From contig BLLK01000047.1 of assembly GCA_021927905.1 (NCBI GenBank), positions 3,472,001 through 3,536,000 of the forward strand: DNA of 64,000 nucleotides. Direction: 5' to 3'. Positions 12,701-22,905 of this stretch are shown in pieces. Made by a program: the position numbers and the translations under genes. The notes below the pieces were generated by a model. It did not search any database. It had not been told where the DNA came from and worked only from the letters and a program-made list of their open reading frames with translations. How positions within the stretch are numbered: the first letter of the stretch is position 1; each line of letters begins with the position of its first letter. The stretch is from Chaetoceros tenuissimus. Taxonomy: Eukaryota; Bacillariophyta; Thalassiosirophyceae; Chaetocerotales; Chaetocerotaceae.

Positions 12701-15700
12701 GAGTGACAAGAGAGGTACGTTTCACATGATTTTTCGTGCTTGAGCAGGTTTATATATGCATCTAATTTTACTTCTTTCTCTTTCACTAGCTTCATTTTAC
12801 ATGCTCAGATACAAATTCGAGTAAGTTGTGATTTGTTATTTTTCTTTGTGGAAATGCGATCACTTTGCCTGACTTTATTTTTGCCAAAACCTTAATAGTC
12901 TATCGAGAGGGTGGATGTATTTGCAAAGATGGTAAGTTTAATAGCTTTTCACAGTGTTTACTTTTTCTTTTATACTTAACAACCAGGCACTGACCACACA
13001 TTGTTTGAAATCATAGGGTTTATTCTGAAGAACTCGCAAGGTGTTCTCAAGAAATACCTTACTGCAAATGTAAATGATGTCTGTGTTCCTGAAATTCATG
13101 CCGATATGGTGAAGGTTTTACCAACATCCGCTTCCTTTCCTCTTGACAAGGTTGCAACTTATAATCACGAAAATTTTAAAACCACCAAAACAGAAGATGG
13201 CGAGACTGTGAGTGAAGGTATTAAACTGGAGAAGAGAAATGCAGATGGAAGTTTTAGTATTATGCCTATCGAAGACGCGTATCAAACTAATATCGAACAT
13301 GCTGATGATGCCGGCGCTGAGGACGAAAAGGTTACTCTGGACCTCCTTGGCCTTCTACCAGGTCAATTATACATCTTGACAATTCAGTATTATGATGGAT
13401 CTATGCATGTACGCTTTGTAACGAGATGGTAAGTGCTCCTGTTACGAAATATCCATAGTACCATTTCTTCTTTTGCACCATCTGACTCAAGTGTTGATTA
13501 TCTTATTCTTTTAGCACCTGCGACGACAAGGCTGATGACAGTACTGGAATGCCAAAAGATTTCCATATTTTGCCACAAGATGATGGCAGAGTGATGGTTG
13601 AGTTTTATGATAATTCCTTGTGTGAAAATGTCTTCACATTAGTCAGATATACAGCCTACGAAGAATTCTCGCAAAGTATTGGAGATGTGGTCAACATTGC
13701 TTCGTATAAAGTTGGCTCAGATAGCAGTTGTGAAATAGCAAAGATTGCTCCTTTGGACAAGGCCATGGACGATCAACGAATTTCAAAATTGACAGTTGGT
13801 TACACATACATCTATTGCATCCAAGCTGGCAGTGATTCTGGCACATACATGCCTTCTCCTTATGACACGACGAAGGGAAGTATCGATCTCAATCATAGTG
13901 AGCGTAATTGCCTGCCTCATACTATTCGTTGGGAAGGAAGTTACGCTGGTATAGTGACTACAGAGCCTCACGCAGGTACTCTTCCAGTGGACGAAGTAGA
14001 AATCAGCTATCAACTATTGTCCCTTGATTTTGAAGAATTGAATTGCAATGGATGTTCTGGAAGAACGAAAACAACTGCAGGTGGTTCCTTCTTCATTGAG
14101 TTCAATGTCGATCATCCATATCTGAAGGGAGTGACGTATAAAGATGAGATCCCTGTGCGAATTCTTTTCTCCAAAACTACAGAAGGCATCAATCCAATAC
14201 CTCACTCATTTTTATGCAATTGGGGCGAAGATGTTTGTGATAATAGGCCATTATATCTAAAACATTTAGAATTCGACAAAATTCTGCACATTTACGACAG
14301 TACACAAGTATTGTTCACTGGTACGGTGTATATACAGGACACTGCTTATCCAGGAGCTAGAGGATGTGGTGTCAGTGGTGCTGAAGTTGCTCTTATGCAT
14401 ATGAGTACTGATGGACAGGAGGAGGAGCTTGTTAGGGTAAAAACTGATGCTTCTGGCTATTATGAAGCGAATGTTGTTTTAGGCTCTGTCATTACTGAAG
14501 TAAAAATTAGTGAGTATACTTGTATGAATGAGTTTACGTTTTGGGTTGAAATCGTCTTTTCCATGGAAATCGCTCACTCTCAAATCTTTTTAAAATTACT
14601 AGTCTACCATGGTCACGAATTCAGCCAAGCAAAGCACAACTGGAATAATTATAGAGACGGCCTCCTCATCAAGGATGGGGTACTATACAATGGAAATGAC
14701 TTTGAAGATATTTCAAAATCTGAAATGATTTTAGAAATCGCTGGAGGCAAATGTGACGAGACACTAGGATTAGCTGAAACAGTCATATCAGTGATGGGAT
14801 GCAAATGGGAAGGTATCCTTCACGAGCTGAATACATTTAGTAAAACTATGTCCGATCTGCCTGCTGCTGTTTTAGAAGTCAAAGTCACCGAAGTTTTAGA
14901 TGAGGAGAATAAAAGGATACAAAATATTTGGGACTTTTTCCAAGGACAGATTCACACAATCAATTTGCTTGACACAGGAGCCATGAAACAGTTTGTGGAA
15001 GACGAGGAAAAGGCCGAAGTTAAAACTGAAACTGGAACCGAAACCGATGGAGCTGAAGATCCATTGAATCCAGATGCAGTGAATGAATTTGAGAGAGTTC
15101 GATTTCAGTATGATGGAGAACTGATGATGGATGTGAAATTAAGTTTGAATACAACAGGTACAATATATGAAGAAGATTGCTATTTAGATGAAATGAATTT
15201 GTCAGATAAAACGAAATACTTTTTGGATTTAAACAATTTAGACAAAAAGACAAGTAGACACAAGTCCTTTTGGATTGTAAGGTATCTTACAGGCTTTGGG
15301 GTTGAAATAAAGTTGAAGCACAAGCTGAAAGAGAACTTATACTGCAACAGGGTTGACGAAGAGAAATATAAAATTGTTATCGAAAATAATGTAGGAAAGG
15401 ATACAATGAGCGGATTTGATGAATTCTGGGAGACATTGGATGAGACAACACAGCAATCACTACAACTTTGCTCTCCCGAAGGTGTTGGTCCATGTACCTA
15501 TGATATCAAATATGATGAGTCTAAGGACAAAACTTCTCTCTATGCAGCCTTTGTTGCGTAAGTCTATCAATCCTTTTTATTATGTATCAATGACTATGCA
15601 TCTCTAACTTATTCTCACCCATCTCCTTGAAAAGTGGTCGTCCAAATCCATTTGGAACTTTTACGAGAAATATGTTTTTTGCTGTTCGAGGCTCTAATAT

Positions 15701-18700
15701 TCAGCACACTGCAGAAATCTTTATCGAAGGATTATATCAGAAAAAGCCAGGCAACTCTTTCAGCATTCCAACGTAAGTATTGTAGAGTTATCACTTAGGA
15801 ACAGAGACAAGCATAAACGAAGACTCTTTCTAACAGCACTTTTTACTCCAGATTTGAACCAGTTATGATATTACGTGATCCGCCTGGGGGTCTATCATCC
15901 GCTACATATGAAAACATTGTAACAACAACACGACTCGTACAATCTGCAACTGCAGTAAGTGCAAATACTCATTTAGGTCTGACACTCAGTGCAGGAGCTT
16001 CGTTTGAAGGAAGTCTTTGCACTGGTGGTGGTGAGTTCATTGTGCAATTTGTGTTTGAATTACTTCGCAACCACACGTCCCTAATCTTTCAATATGTAGG
16101 AATGGGGGCAATAGTACTATTTTGTACAGAAGTCGGAGATGCTGAGTTAGAAGGTAGTGTGCCACTTTCAGGAGATTTGAATTCTGATTTTCTCAATGAA
16201 GAGTACAATACCGAAAATTCCATCACTACAACTTGGGTACGTGTCTTTTCAATGTATCACTCTACTATTGATCAAGAATTTTCTAACCTCTTTTGGTTCA
16301 TTGAACCTGAATTTAGTCCTATACAACTAGTGACGAGCCAGCTCGGGCAGGTGAAGAGTCTGACGTTTTTGTTGTGCCTAATTTGAATATCGAATACAAG
16401 GAGGTATTTTTAGTCGAATGGGACGGTAATGAGTGTAGACCAAAGCTTGATTATGAAAATGATGTCAATACATATTTGGAATTTCCAAGTACTGTAATTT
16501 TTGATTTGAAAGGCAGCAAAAACAAACCTGCTCTGTCTTTTTACTCTTTATACCACATCGATCTTGTTATAATACCAGAGCTTAAAGATGCCATCACTGG
16601 TCAAGAAGCTCTTAAGAAAAGGGTAGAATCTGGCGAAGCAATATGCTGTAAGACTGGAGGAAAAGGCTCTTGTCTGGGAAAAGAAGACCTGGGAAAAGAA
16701 GACGAGAAAAATGGAAAAGAATTGACTGGTAGAAAATGTGATTCGAATGATCTAAAAGTGGAACAGGAGAAATTGGATACTCTAAAATTAACAAAAGATG
16801 GATGGGAATATATGAAAGCCAGGAATAAAGAGACTAAAGATAACGCTGTAAACGCGCGTACAAAGATATCACAGTGGTTTGATTCAACAGACAGTTTGAG
16901 CCAAGTTATAGATAGAAAGGAAGATGGAGAAAAGGACACTGATACAATCAATAGCCTTCGAGAGGATGTGGGGATAGTAAGAGATGGTCAAATTGAATCT
17001 CACTACGGCAATTTACTACCAGAAACTTTAATCGAGGGGGCTAGACCTTATGAGAAAATTCAGGAACTAGAACTGGACGGAACTGCCGTCGATAAGCAAG
17101 GTCTAAGAGATACTATGAGGGTCCAATTCGTTGGGGATGCAGGTAAGAGATTGATCACTACAGTTGTTCTCTCATTACTTCGAAACAAATCGACACAAAT
17201 CTAATACTTTATTCAGGAATGTACACAATATCACTTGGCTCAGCAGCAATGAGAAGCTATGAAAGTCAAAATTGCAACATTTTATCCCCGCTCCAAGTAG
17301 CTGGTGTGGCCGGTCTAGTTGGTATAGGTGCTGGAGCTCTGTTGATGGGTCCAGCGATGGCACTTGCGGCGGGAGCTTTAGTTTTTGGACCAGCGATTGC
17401 AGGCTGCAATTTTGAAATGGACTTGTCAGCTGGAGTTGGAGACCTTTCTGCAGAGGGAAAAGTTTTTGGTGTTTTGATTGGAGCAGAGGCGGAAGCGGAA
17501 GCAACTCTTCATATAGAACATAGTAGTTCTATTTCTACCACTAGAGAAAGCGAAACAGAAATTTCCTTCTCACTTGGTGATCCCGATGATGGAGATGAGA
17601 TTGCTGTTGAAATCTTTCATGATCCAGTATTTGGTAGTTTTGTTTTTAAAACTATTTCTGGCCGCACCCGTTGCAGATGGGAGAAAGAAACGTCTAAGAG
17701 CGAAGGTAAGTTTCTATTAATTTATGGTTGGCCTTGATTTGAGCACAAGTAATACCAACATTTTCCTTCGATTAGATCCAAGAATACGAGTTTTATCCAG
17801 GCCATCGCAATACATTTTTCCAACGGATGACATGATCTTTGATGTTGAAATTGCTAATATTGGGGAACATACCTATTCCTATTTCCTTTTGGCTCAAGAT
17901 ATAGATTCAACGACTTCTTCACTAGAAATGAGAATGGATAGTGGCATTCGCCTGGATTATGAGGGGACAGATATCAAGCTTTACAAAGAGCAGCCAATTC
18001 AAAGACAAGTCCGAGTCACTAGAGGCTTGACTGGATACGAGTTTAAGCCGGTAAAGTTTGCACTAAGAAGTGCCTGTGAGTTTGCGATGGATTATGAGAC
18101 TGTAAGTAAAAATGAAACTTGAATGAAATTTATTCCTGTGTGAAGAAACACTGCTAATTTATATTTTCAACAGGAACCCGTCGCAGAGACTCTCTATAAT
18201 TATGTGCGAGATGGTGCGAATGGTCCTGAGCCGCGTCTGAAATGGTTAGAGCCTTGTCCAGCTATACAATGGGCTGGCGAGTTGAAACGAGACAGAAGCT
18301 TCTTGATCAATTCCTTATCAAATGATCCAGGACATCTTCATGTTAAGATTTTTAATCCTCTTGGTGGAAGGGGTATAAAATTGAAAGGTATGAAAGATCC
18401 GAATGGTCGCATTTTGGACGTTCTATTGAAATATCGAAAGCACGGTGATGTCAACTGGAAAAAAGCAATGTCTGAAGTTGGAGGTGGAACTAAATTGTAT
18501 GAAATGGACTTTGTACACGAAAGTACAGTAGAGAATATCCCAGCTGTCGAAGAAGACATATTTGGATACATTGGTATGGATTGGTACATTGGAGGAGGGA
18601 CTATTGTCGATGGAACTTATGAGATTGTGGTTGAAGTACAATGTACAAATGTTGGAGGACCTGACGAGTTTAAGGTAAGTGGCTTGAAAGCTACTTTTCT

Positions 18701-19924
18701 TTATTCTCATTTTCTGAACCAATCTCACTCTTTACTTTTCAGTTTTATCGAGATGACATCATCACAGGTATTTTCGATAGAACGAAACCAGAACAATACG
18801 GTAAAGCTTTACCTTTGAAAGAAGAAATTCTTTTTGGAGAAGATATTGTAGTAATGTTTACAGAGGACATTGACTGTAGCTACCCATATACTTTTGATAT
18901 ACTAGTAGATGTAGAAGATGATGAAGATGCAGATACTGACTTGAAGCTTGAGAAGGGACAGTTACACATCATTTGTGAAGGAAGACAAATCAGATTCCAG
19001 GTTGATTATACTCAAATCGATCTAGATCTGATACAAGGTAGACAATTTGAGGTCTACCTTGGAAAAGTAGGAGTCGATAGCAAATCTTATGTCGCCGATA
19101 AGAATGGAAATCCGCTCGATTTGATAACTGGATTCATTAGATTTGAGAAGAAGTTTGCAGCAATTGATGCACGCAGAACCCTGACAGAGTTTGTCTTTTC
19201 CAAGGAAGATCCACTGATTGACTGTTTGAATAACAATGGAACTATTGCGTCAAATGAGTTGGTATCTAATCTTTCTACTCTTACCGGTGTTTCAGACCCT
19301 GGTAGATTGAGAGTATCTGACGTACAATGTTACCAATCCGACTCGACAATACATGCGAAAGTAGAAATTCTACCAATTAATGAAGGTCGACGCAAGTTGA
19401 AGGGACTTTCGAATGCAAATGTATTAGGTTCGACTACTTTGTTTTCAAAACTTTGCAACACTATGAATAATGATGATACTCATTCAAGAAAACTCCGTGA
19501 AGAGATACAAGGTAATATCAGTATTAATCAGGTACGGTTTGTTTACTCATCCGAGGATTTGAAAAGATATGGAAGCACAGAGGCACAGAAGGAGGAAGAA
19601 GAAAGACTTTTATCAGCGATACTAGAGCAAGCGAATGAGAAGGAAACTTTAACAGGTAGCATTATTGAGGCTATCAATTCAAAAAATAGTTATGAAATTA
19701 CAGAACTTCAATCACTCGCAGAAAGGCTGAAGCATGAGAAAGAAGAAGAGCAAACTAACATTGAAGAATTGAAAAAAGAACTAGAAGCTAACTCAGAATC
19801 ATTGCGTCAGCTAAGAGGTGACGTACAGAATTCATCAAAGTATGAGATCATACTGCAATTAGTCATTTTCTTTGGTGGTTGTTCTTTAGCATCGTTGGCA
19901 ACACTTCATATGACTAGACGATAA
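3752..19924 (+). CDS. Giant modular surface protein, 26 exons, C-terminal membrane anchor
   Basis: I joined 26 exons by GT-AG rules and frame; they sum to 14,001 nt (4,666 residues) with no internal stop, which supports one gene. Exons: 3752-5228, 5427-5510, 5626-5709, 5863-6074, 6212-6967, 7056-8399, 8466-9240, 9319-9936, 10004-10074, 10137-10290, 10363-10403, 10488-10582, 10659-12714, 12790-12820, 12899-12931, 12987-13428, 13515-14509, 14603-15557, 15635-15772, 15852-16030, 16100-16236, 16317-17142, 17217-17705, 17776-18101, 18174-18674, 18743-19924. The N-terminus is a signal peptide (LLLSSLLLVDHGVLA). The C-terminus has a coiled coil (about 4545-4640) and one hydrophobic segment (LQLVIFFGGCSLASLATL) followed by a short basic tail, so the protein is probably type I, with nearly all of it outside the cell. 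Ligand recognition, adhesion or a wall role is likely but unproven. Its intron density contrasts with the mostly intronless neighbours. Confidence 0.8.
4516..4953 (+). other. Ricin-B-like (beta-trefoil) region of the giant protein
   Basis: Residues about 255-400, within exon 1, read like a ricin-type lectin region: LHCLKVKNLRVPAKLQIRPC, a WFYF core, then CIRW and LFLDNCPL. Spaced Cys and Trp and the pattern residue-CL..-L..C are usual in diatom proteins with this fold. Only one or two of the three trefoil lobes are convincing, so this is a moderate call. It follows a polar, acidic linker rich in Asp, Ser and Lys (residues about 30-250). Confidence 0.5.
4972..6074 (+). repeat. PSxx tetrapeptide array with a duplicated exon-intron unit
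   Basis: Residues about 407-617 are almost entirely Pro-Ser-x-x tetrapeptides (SPSATPTTKPSSRPSSHPS and similar), probably an extended, O-glycosylated stalk. Exons 5427-5510 and 5626-5709 are both 84 bp, phase 1 at each end, and differ at only a few bases. The end of exon 1 carries the same segment and the start of exon 4 matches too. The introns after them (5229-5426, 5511-5625, 5710-5862) are also alike and end in the same stretch with a TACTAAC branch site. The block therefore arose by tandem duplication of an exon plus its intron. Each copy adds 28 residues and keeps the frame. Confidence 0.9.
6212..6967 (+). other. Two Cys-rich DEPGW modules plus PSxx linkers (exon 5)
   Basis: Residues about 620-871 hold two copies of a short Cys-rich module that starts with DEPGW and ends in CC.CGG: one around 6212-6380 and one around 6497-6645. 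Each has about six Cys. They are separated and followed by PSxx linkers. Small Cys-rich modules of this design recur in diatom secreted proteins; I know no assigned function. A further Cys-rich stretch (ESCNYDVECYNENSMCVEKVC) ends the exon, followed by a basic RRRDRDLERR segment that could be a processing site. Confidence 0.6.
7056..9936 (+). other. Repeated jelly-roll plus discoidin-like modules (exons 6-8)
   Basis: Exons 6 (7056-8399) and 7 (8466-9240) encode two copies of the same composite module. Each opens with a block reading GNAWKA...NTRL.F.F...GHA.CV and continues with a galactose-binding/F5/8 type C-like block (NLALGMPATQSSTS...AVDGYINPRW; NLSLGRTATQS...AIDGNMNTYTNTG). A linking segment at the end of exon 6 and the start of exon 8 is also repeated (VFGRGEIV...IKYIALIQ against VFGKPIHN...INYIILIQ). 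The fold suggests carbohydrate or glycoprotein binding. The homology between copies is visible directly; the binding role is inferred from the family. Confidence 0.65.
10004..10998 (+). other. Cys-rich region on short exons (exons 9 to start of 13)
   Basis: Residues about 1784-2015 are densely Cys-rich: GHCETDDDCASGLKCF, GQCEGDCDEDTDCGPGLRCF, then pairs such as CDTCYNTCWRKC and CDQCYRSWW. The first two are copies of a short disulfide module of the C-D-D-C-GL-CF type. They sit on very small exons (71, 154, 41 and 95 bp), so the frame is recovered only after splicing, which supports the exon model. I read the region as extracellular and disulfide-bonded. Confidence 0.65.
11000..19550 (+). other. 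Large beta-rich ectodomain of the giant protein (exons 13-26)
   Basis: Exon 13 includes a propeller-like stretch (EPKAVAISDSGTVAVINDGSN, then similar blades). Exon 17 ends with a carboxypeptidase-regulatory-like segment (VLFTGTVYIQDTAYPG...DASGYYEANV) that continues across the 14510-14602 intron. Exon 22 carries a charged Lys/Glu-rich insert. Exon 23 has a 36-residue Gly/Ala-rich hydrophobic segment (17302-17409, VAGVAGLVGIGAGALLMG at its start). Exons 24-26 hold beta-sandwich-like sequence with conserved Cys (ACEFAM-type and CSYPYTFDI). Most of this I can describe but not assign to a family. Confidence 0.5.
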
Positions 19925-20312
19925 TAGCTTTCCTTTGTGATGATGACGTACTTTATTAGGATTTACTGTAGGAAAAAATCAGGGAAAATATATATCATAA
20001 TTTTAATAAAAACAAGATTCAGATGCAAAACACAAACGATTTACGTAGAATTTCCAATGAAGAAACAATGACATTTTTTCATGGATTGAAATTGGCTCTC
20101 AATAGACGTCATGACTCTTGTCAAAAATTAACTCTCGTCATTGTCAATGTGGACGATGTTGTTTTGTTTCATCTAAAAAGAGCATGGGTGGAAAATAGCT
20201 TTTCATTCATTATCTTTCCTACACTAACTAAGTAAACAAGATATCTACGCTTGAAATCATTAAACTTAGCGGTGGGAAAATTGGTTCAGCTATGAAATAC
20301 GAGTAGAACGTA
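19925..20312. other. Intergenic region without a recognised gene
   Basis: This 388-bp region lies between the giant gene and the hydroxylase gene. It is AT-rich. A 70-codon open frame at 20023-20235 has no recognisable features or homology and is probably chance. Confidence 0.5.
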
Positions 20313-21026
20313 ATGGCGAACGAGATCATAGAAAGCATTAGCTTCAGATGTGTGGTTGCTGCCAATGCCTTTTACTGGTTGATTTCTACAATAGTGCTGC
20401 ACATTGATTCTTTGGTTGCTAAAAACAAGTCACCTTGGTTGAAACAATATAAGATTAAGCCAAATCACTACATATCTGGTAAAGAAAGGCGAGATTTAAT
20501 AATGCTTTCAGCATTCAACATGCTCATGGTTGCTCCTTTGATCAGCGTTCCACTGTTTGAAATTTTATGGGACAGGGTACATGGTAATTTTCGGCTTTCA
20601 GAGAATGACACATGGGTATGGGAGATCGAACTACTGCAAAAGATTCCAATCCAGATTCTGGTGACCGAGGTGGGCTTTTATACCATACACATCATTATGC
20701 ATTCGTCGCCTCTGCTATACAAACATGTACACAAGATCCATCATAGATTTCAGGCTCCTACTGCAATGGCATGCGTTTATGCTCATCCGCTGGAATTTCT
20801 ACTCGGAAATTTACTTCCAATTTATATGGGGCCGATACTAACAAACGCTCATCCTTTCACGAGCTACTTTTGGTTCGTTGTTGCAATGGTCGGTACATGT
20901 AAGGGTCACTCTGGATACAAAATATTTGGTCATGCAGATTATCATGAAGAGCATCATTACTACTACAAATACAATTATGGTGGTATGTATATCCTTGACT
21001 TTTTGTTTGGGACAATGAGGCTGTGA
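20313..21026 (+). CDS. Sterol desaturase / fatty acid hydroxylase family membrane enzyme
   Basis: The 237-residue product belongs to the di-iron membrane hydroxylase superfamily (C4/C5 sterol oxidases, fatty acid 2-hydroxylases). The three His clusters are all present: HIIMH at about 126-130, HVHKIHHRF at about 138-145 and HADYHEEHH at about 207-215. They bind the two irons on the cytosolic face of the ER membrane. Hydrophobic stretches at about 12-35, 62-85, 112-130 and 160-195 fit four membrane passes. The GTCKGHSGYKIFGH block before the last His cluster is typical of the sterol desaturase branch. The substrate is unknown. The gene is intronless and its 3' end is about 55 bp from the convergent galactokinase stop. 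Confidence 0.85.
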   Translation: MANEIIESISFRCVVAANAFYWLISTIVLHIDSLVAKNKSPWLKQYKIKPNHYISGKERRDLIMLSAFNMLMVAPLISVPLFEILWDRVHGNFRLSENDTWVWEIELLQKIPIQILVTEVGFYTIHIIMHSSPLLYKHVHKIHHRFQAPTAMACVYAHPLEFLLGNLLPIYMGPILTNAHPFTSYFWFVVAMVGTCKGHSGYKIFGHADYHEEHHYYYKYNYGGMYILDFLFGTMRL

Positions 21027-21081
21027 ATAATAGTGTAAATCATGGTAGTAAATTGTATACATTGTACTATTACTCTATTAG

Positions 21082-22512
21082 TTATGATAATTGAATCTCT
21101 CTTGCTCCAACACCAGGAGAAGATTCAAAGCAAGGGCATAAGTTGTCATACTTTGCTGCATATTCTTTTTTCAAATGCTCACATAGATCCTTTACTCTTG
21201 ATTTATCAACTAAAGTCACAGTGCAGCCGCCAAAGCCTCCACCAGTCAATCTGGATCCATAAACACCTTCAAACTTTTGGGCCGTTTCTACTAGAAAATC
21301 GATCTCATCGCAGCTTACTTCATAGTCACTTCGCATTGATTCATGTGATTCATTCATTAAAGCTCCGAATGATTTCCAATCTCCAGATGTCAGAGCTTTC
21401 TTTGCATCAAGAGTACGTTTATTTTCAGTAACGACATGCTTTGCTCTTTTGTAAATCAAATCATCCATGAGAGCTGGTCCTTCATCTTTTCGCTTCTTGT
21501 GTGCTTGTTCTACATCTTCCAAGGTAGCATCTCTCAATGTTTTTATCCTGTCACCACATACGGATTGAAGAATTTTGGTAGCTTCGGCGCATTGCTTTAC
21601 TCTGACTGGATATTCCCCACCACCAATACTATGTTTTACATTTGAATTGCAAATTACAAAAACAGGCTTCTCATCACCAGTATCTGCCATTCTAACGCTT
21701 TCAAAGTCTAGACTTCTACAATCAATCAATATAGCATTATCTTTGGATGCACAACAACTGACGTATTGGTCCATGATTCCACAAGGTGAATTGCAAAAGT
21801 TGTTTTCTGCACTTTGACAACGAAGAGCTTTATCCTTTTTCTCCCCTAGGTCAAAATTTGGAAATTCCTTTTTGATTGCTACCTCGAGAAAAGTAGCAAC
21901 AGCAACTTCCAACGCAGCAGAGGAAGAAAGCCCAGAACCCAAAGGCACATCACCACAAATGGAGATTTCCATGTTGATTGCAGTCTTTTCTGGAAGCAAT
22001 TTTATGTACTCATAAACAACCCCAGCTACATAATTAGACCATGAATCTTTATCATCATTTGGTAATGGTTTCATATCTCTACAAGACTTGAATGAAATAG
22101 TTTTTGGTGCATCACTATTGACACTAATTATTTTGCATTCCCCTTCATTCTCTTTTACAATGGAACAGGTTCCCACACAAGCAGTTGAGAATGCAATGCC
22201 AATCGGGAACACATATCCCAGAGTGTAGTCTGTATGCTCCCCAATCAAGTTGACTCTTCCAGGTGCCACAGCACAGGATATATCTGATGAATTTTCAAAA
22301 GTATCATCGTAGAGCTTTTTCGCCTGTTCTACAAGAGATTGGATAGATGGCGCTTCATCAGAGAGATGATATGTCTCCTCTCCAGTGGGTTGACTTGATA
22401 GCTTCATAGTTCTAGAAAAGGGTTTGCTATCGTGAAATGAAGATGAGAAGGCACGCGATTGAGGAGGTGCAACAAGTATGCACCATAGAAGATTCAGTAT
22501 CCAGCCTTTCAT
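21082..22512 (-). CDS. GALK: Galactokinase (GHMP kinase)
   Basis: Galactokinase phosphorylates alpha-D-galactose at C1 with ATP, the entry step of the Leloir pathway. From the ATG at 22512 the protein has 476 residues. The family signature GRVNLIGEHTDY is at about 85-96, the GHMP ATP loop PLGSGLSSSAAL at about 190-201, and the C-terminal GHMP motif GSRLTGGGFGGCTV near the end, so it looks active. I chose this ATG because it opens with a hydrophobic leader (MKGWILNLLWCILVAPPQSRAF); the frame extends 74 codons further upstream with no conserved sequence. The leader suggests entry to the secretory route or, with the A-F junction, the plastid, which is unusual for a normally cytosolic enzyme. Confidence 0.93.
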   Translation of the reverse strand: MKGWILNLLWCILVAPPQSRAFSSSFHDSKPFSRTMKLSSQPTGEETYHLSDEAPSIQSLVEQAKKLYDDTFENSSDISCAVAPGRVNLIGEHTDYTLGYVFPIGIAFSTACVGTCSIVKENEGECKIISVNSDAPKTISFKSCRDMKPLPNDDKDSWSNYVAGVVYEYIKLLPEKTAINMEISICGDVPLGSGLSSSAALEVAVATFLEVAIKKEFPNFDLGEKKDKALRCQSAENNFCNSPCGIMDQYVSCCASKDNAILIDCRSLDFESVRMADTGDEKPVFVICNSNVKHSIGGGEYPVRVKQCAEATKILQSVCGDRIKTLRDATLEDVEQAHKKRKDEGPALMDDLIYKRAKHVVTENKRTLDAKKALTSGDWKSFGALMNESHESMRSDYEVSCDEIDFLVETAQKFEGVYGSRLTGGGFGGCTVTLVDKSRVKDLCEHLKKEYAAKYDNLCPCFESSPGVGAREIQLS

Positions 22513-22905
22513 GATATCTTCATAAAGTTCGATGAGGTGGAGAGAAGAATTATTATGAAAATTCTGAGAACAAAATTGCCTTTGTGTGGTCTGTGTGACT
22601 TCAGATTGGTATCCTTCGGATCCTACCGGGTGTCTTTTCTTCAACATACTAAAAAAGCTGCTGCAAATGTCTTTTTCGGTCATTTCGGCTTTTCTTTTTT
22701 CCTGAAATTTGCTCATTTTTCTTTCGACTTTCACTTCTTCTATTTGTACGGCTGTTGGTGCCGAAAGGCAAATGCAATTACTTCATTCACAACCATTGTT
22801 TGTGATGTCAAAGGATCTTGGCTCATAAGTCAGTCGCAGAGCAGCATACTCAGTATCTCCATCGAAATAGAGAATCATTTCTTGTTGCTTTTCCATTCAT
22901 CTTTC
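22513..22905. promoter_or_regulatory. Bidirectional promoter region
   Basis: This 393-bp stretch lies between the divergent starts of galactokinase (22512, minus) and the membrane propeller protein (22906, plus). Long open frames cross it on both strands but carry no conserved residues. Shared regulation is possible, since both neighbours have carbohydrate themes. Confidence 0.45.

Noticed and set aside
10999-12714. Separate gene starting at the ATG at 10999
   Set aside because: The frame continues upstream through Cys-rich exon sequence to 10659 and joins earlier exons in phase, so it is an exon of the giant gene.
20023-20235. 70-codon open frame between the giant gene and the hydroxylase
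   Set aside because: Composition is ordinary for this AT-rich spacer and no motif or homology is visible.
22537-22905. N-terminal extension of the membrane propeller protein, and the 74-codon extension of galactokinase
   Set aside because: The two frames overlap the same divergent spacer. Their sequence is rich in chance Phe/His runs, and both genes have a better ATG with a sensible N-terminus.
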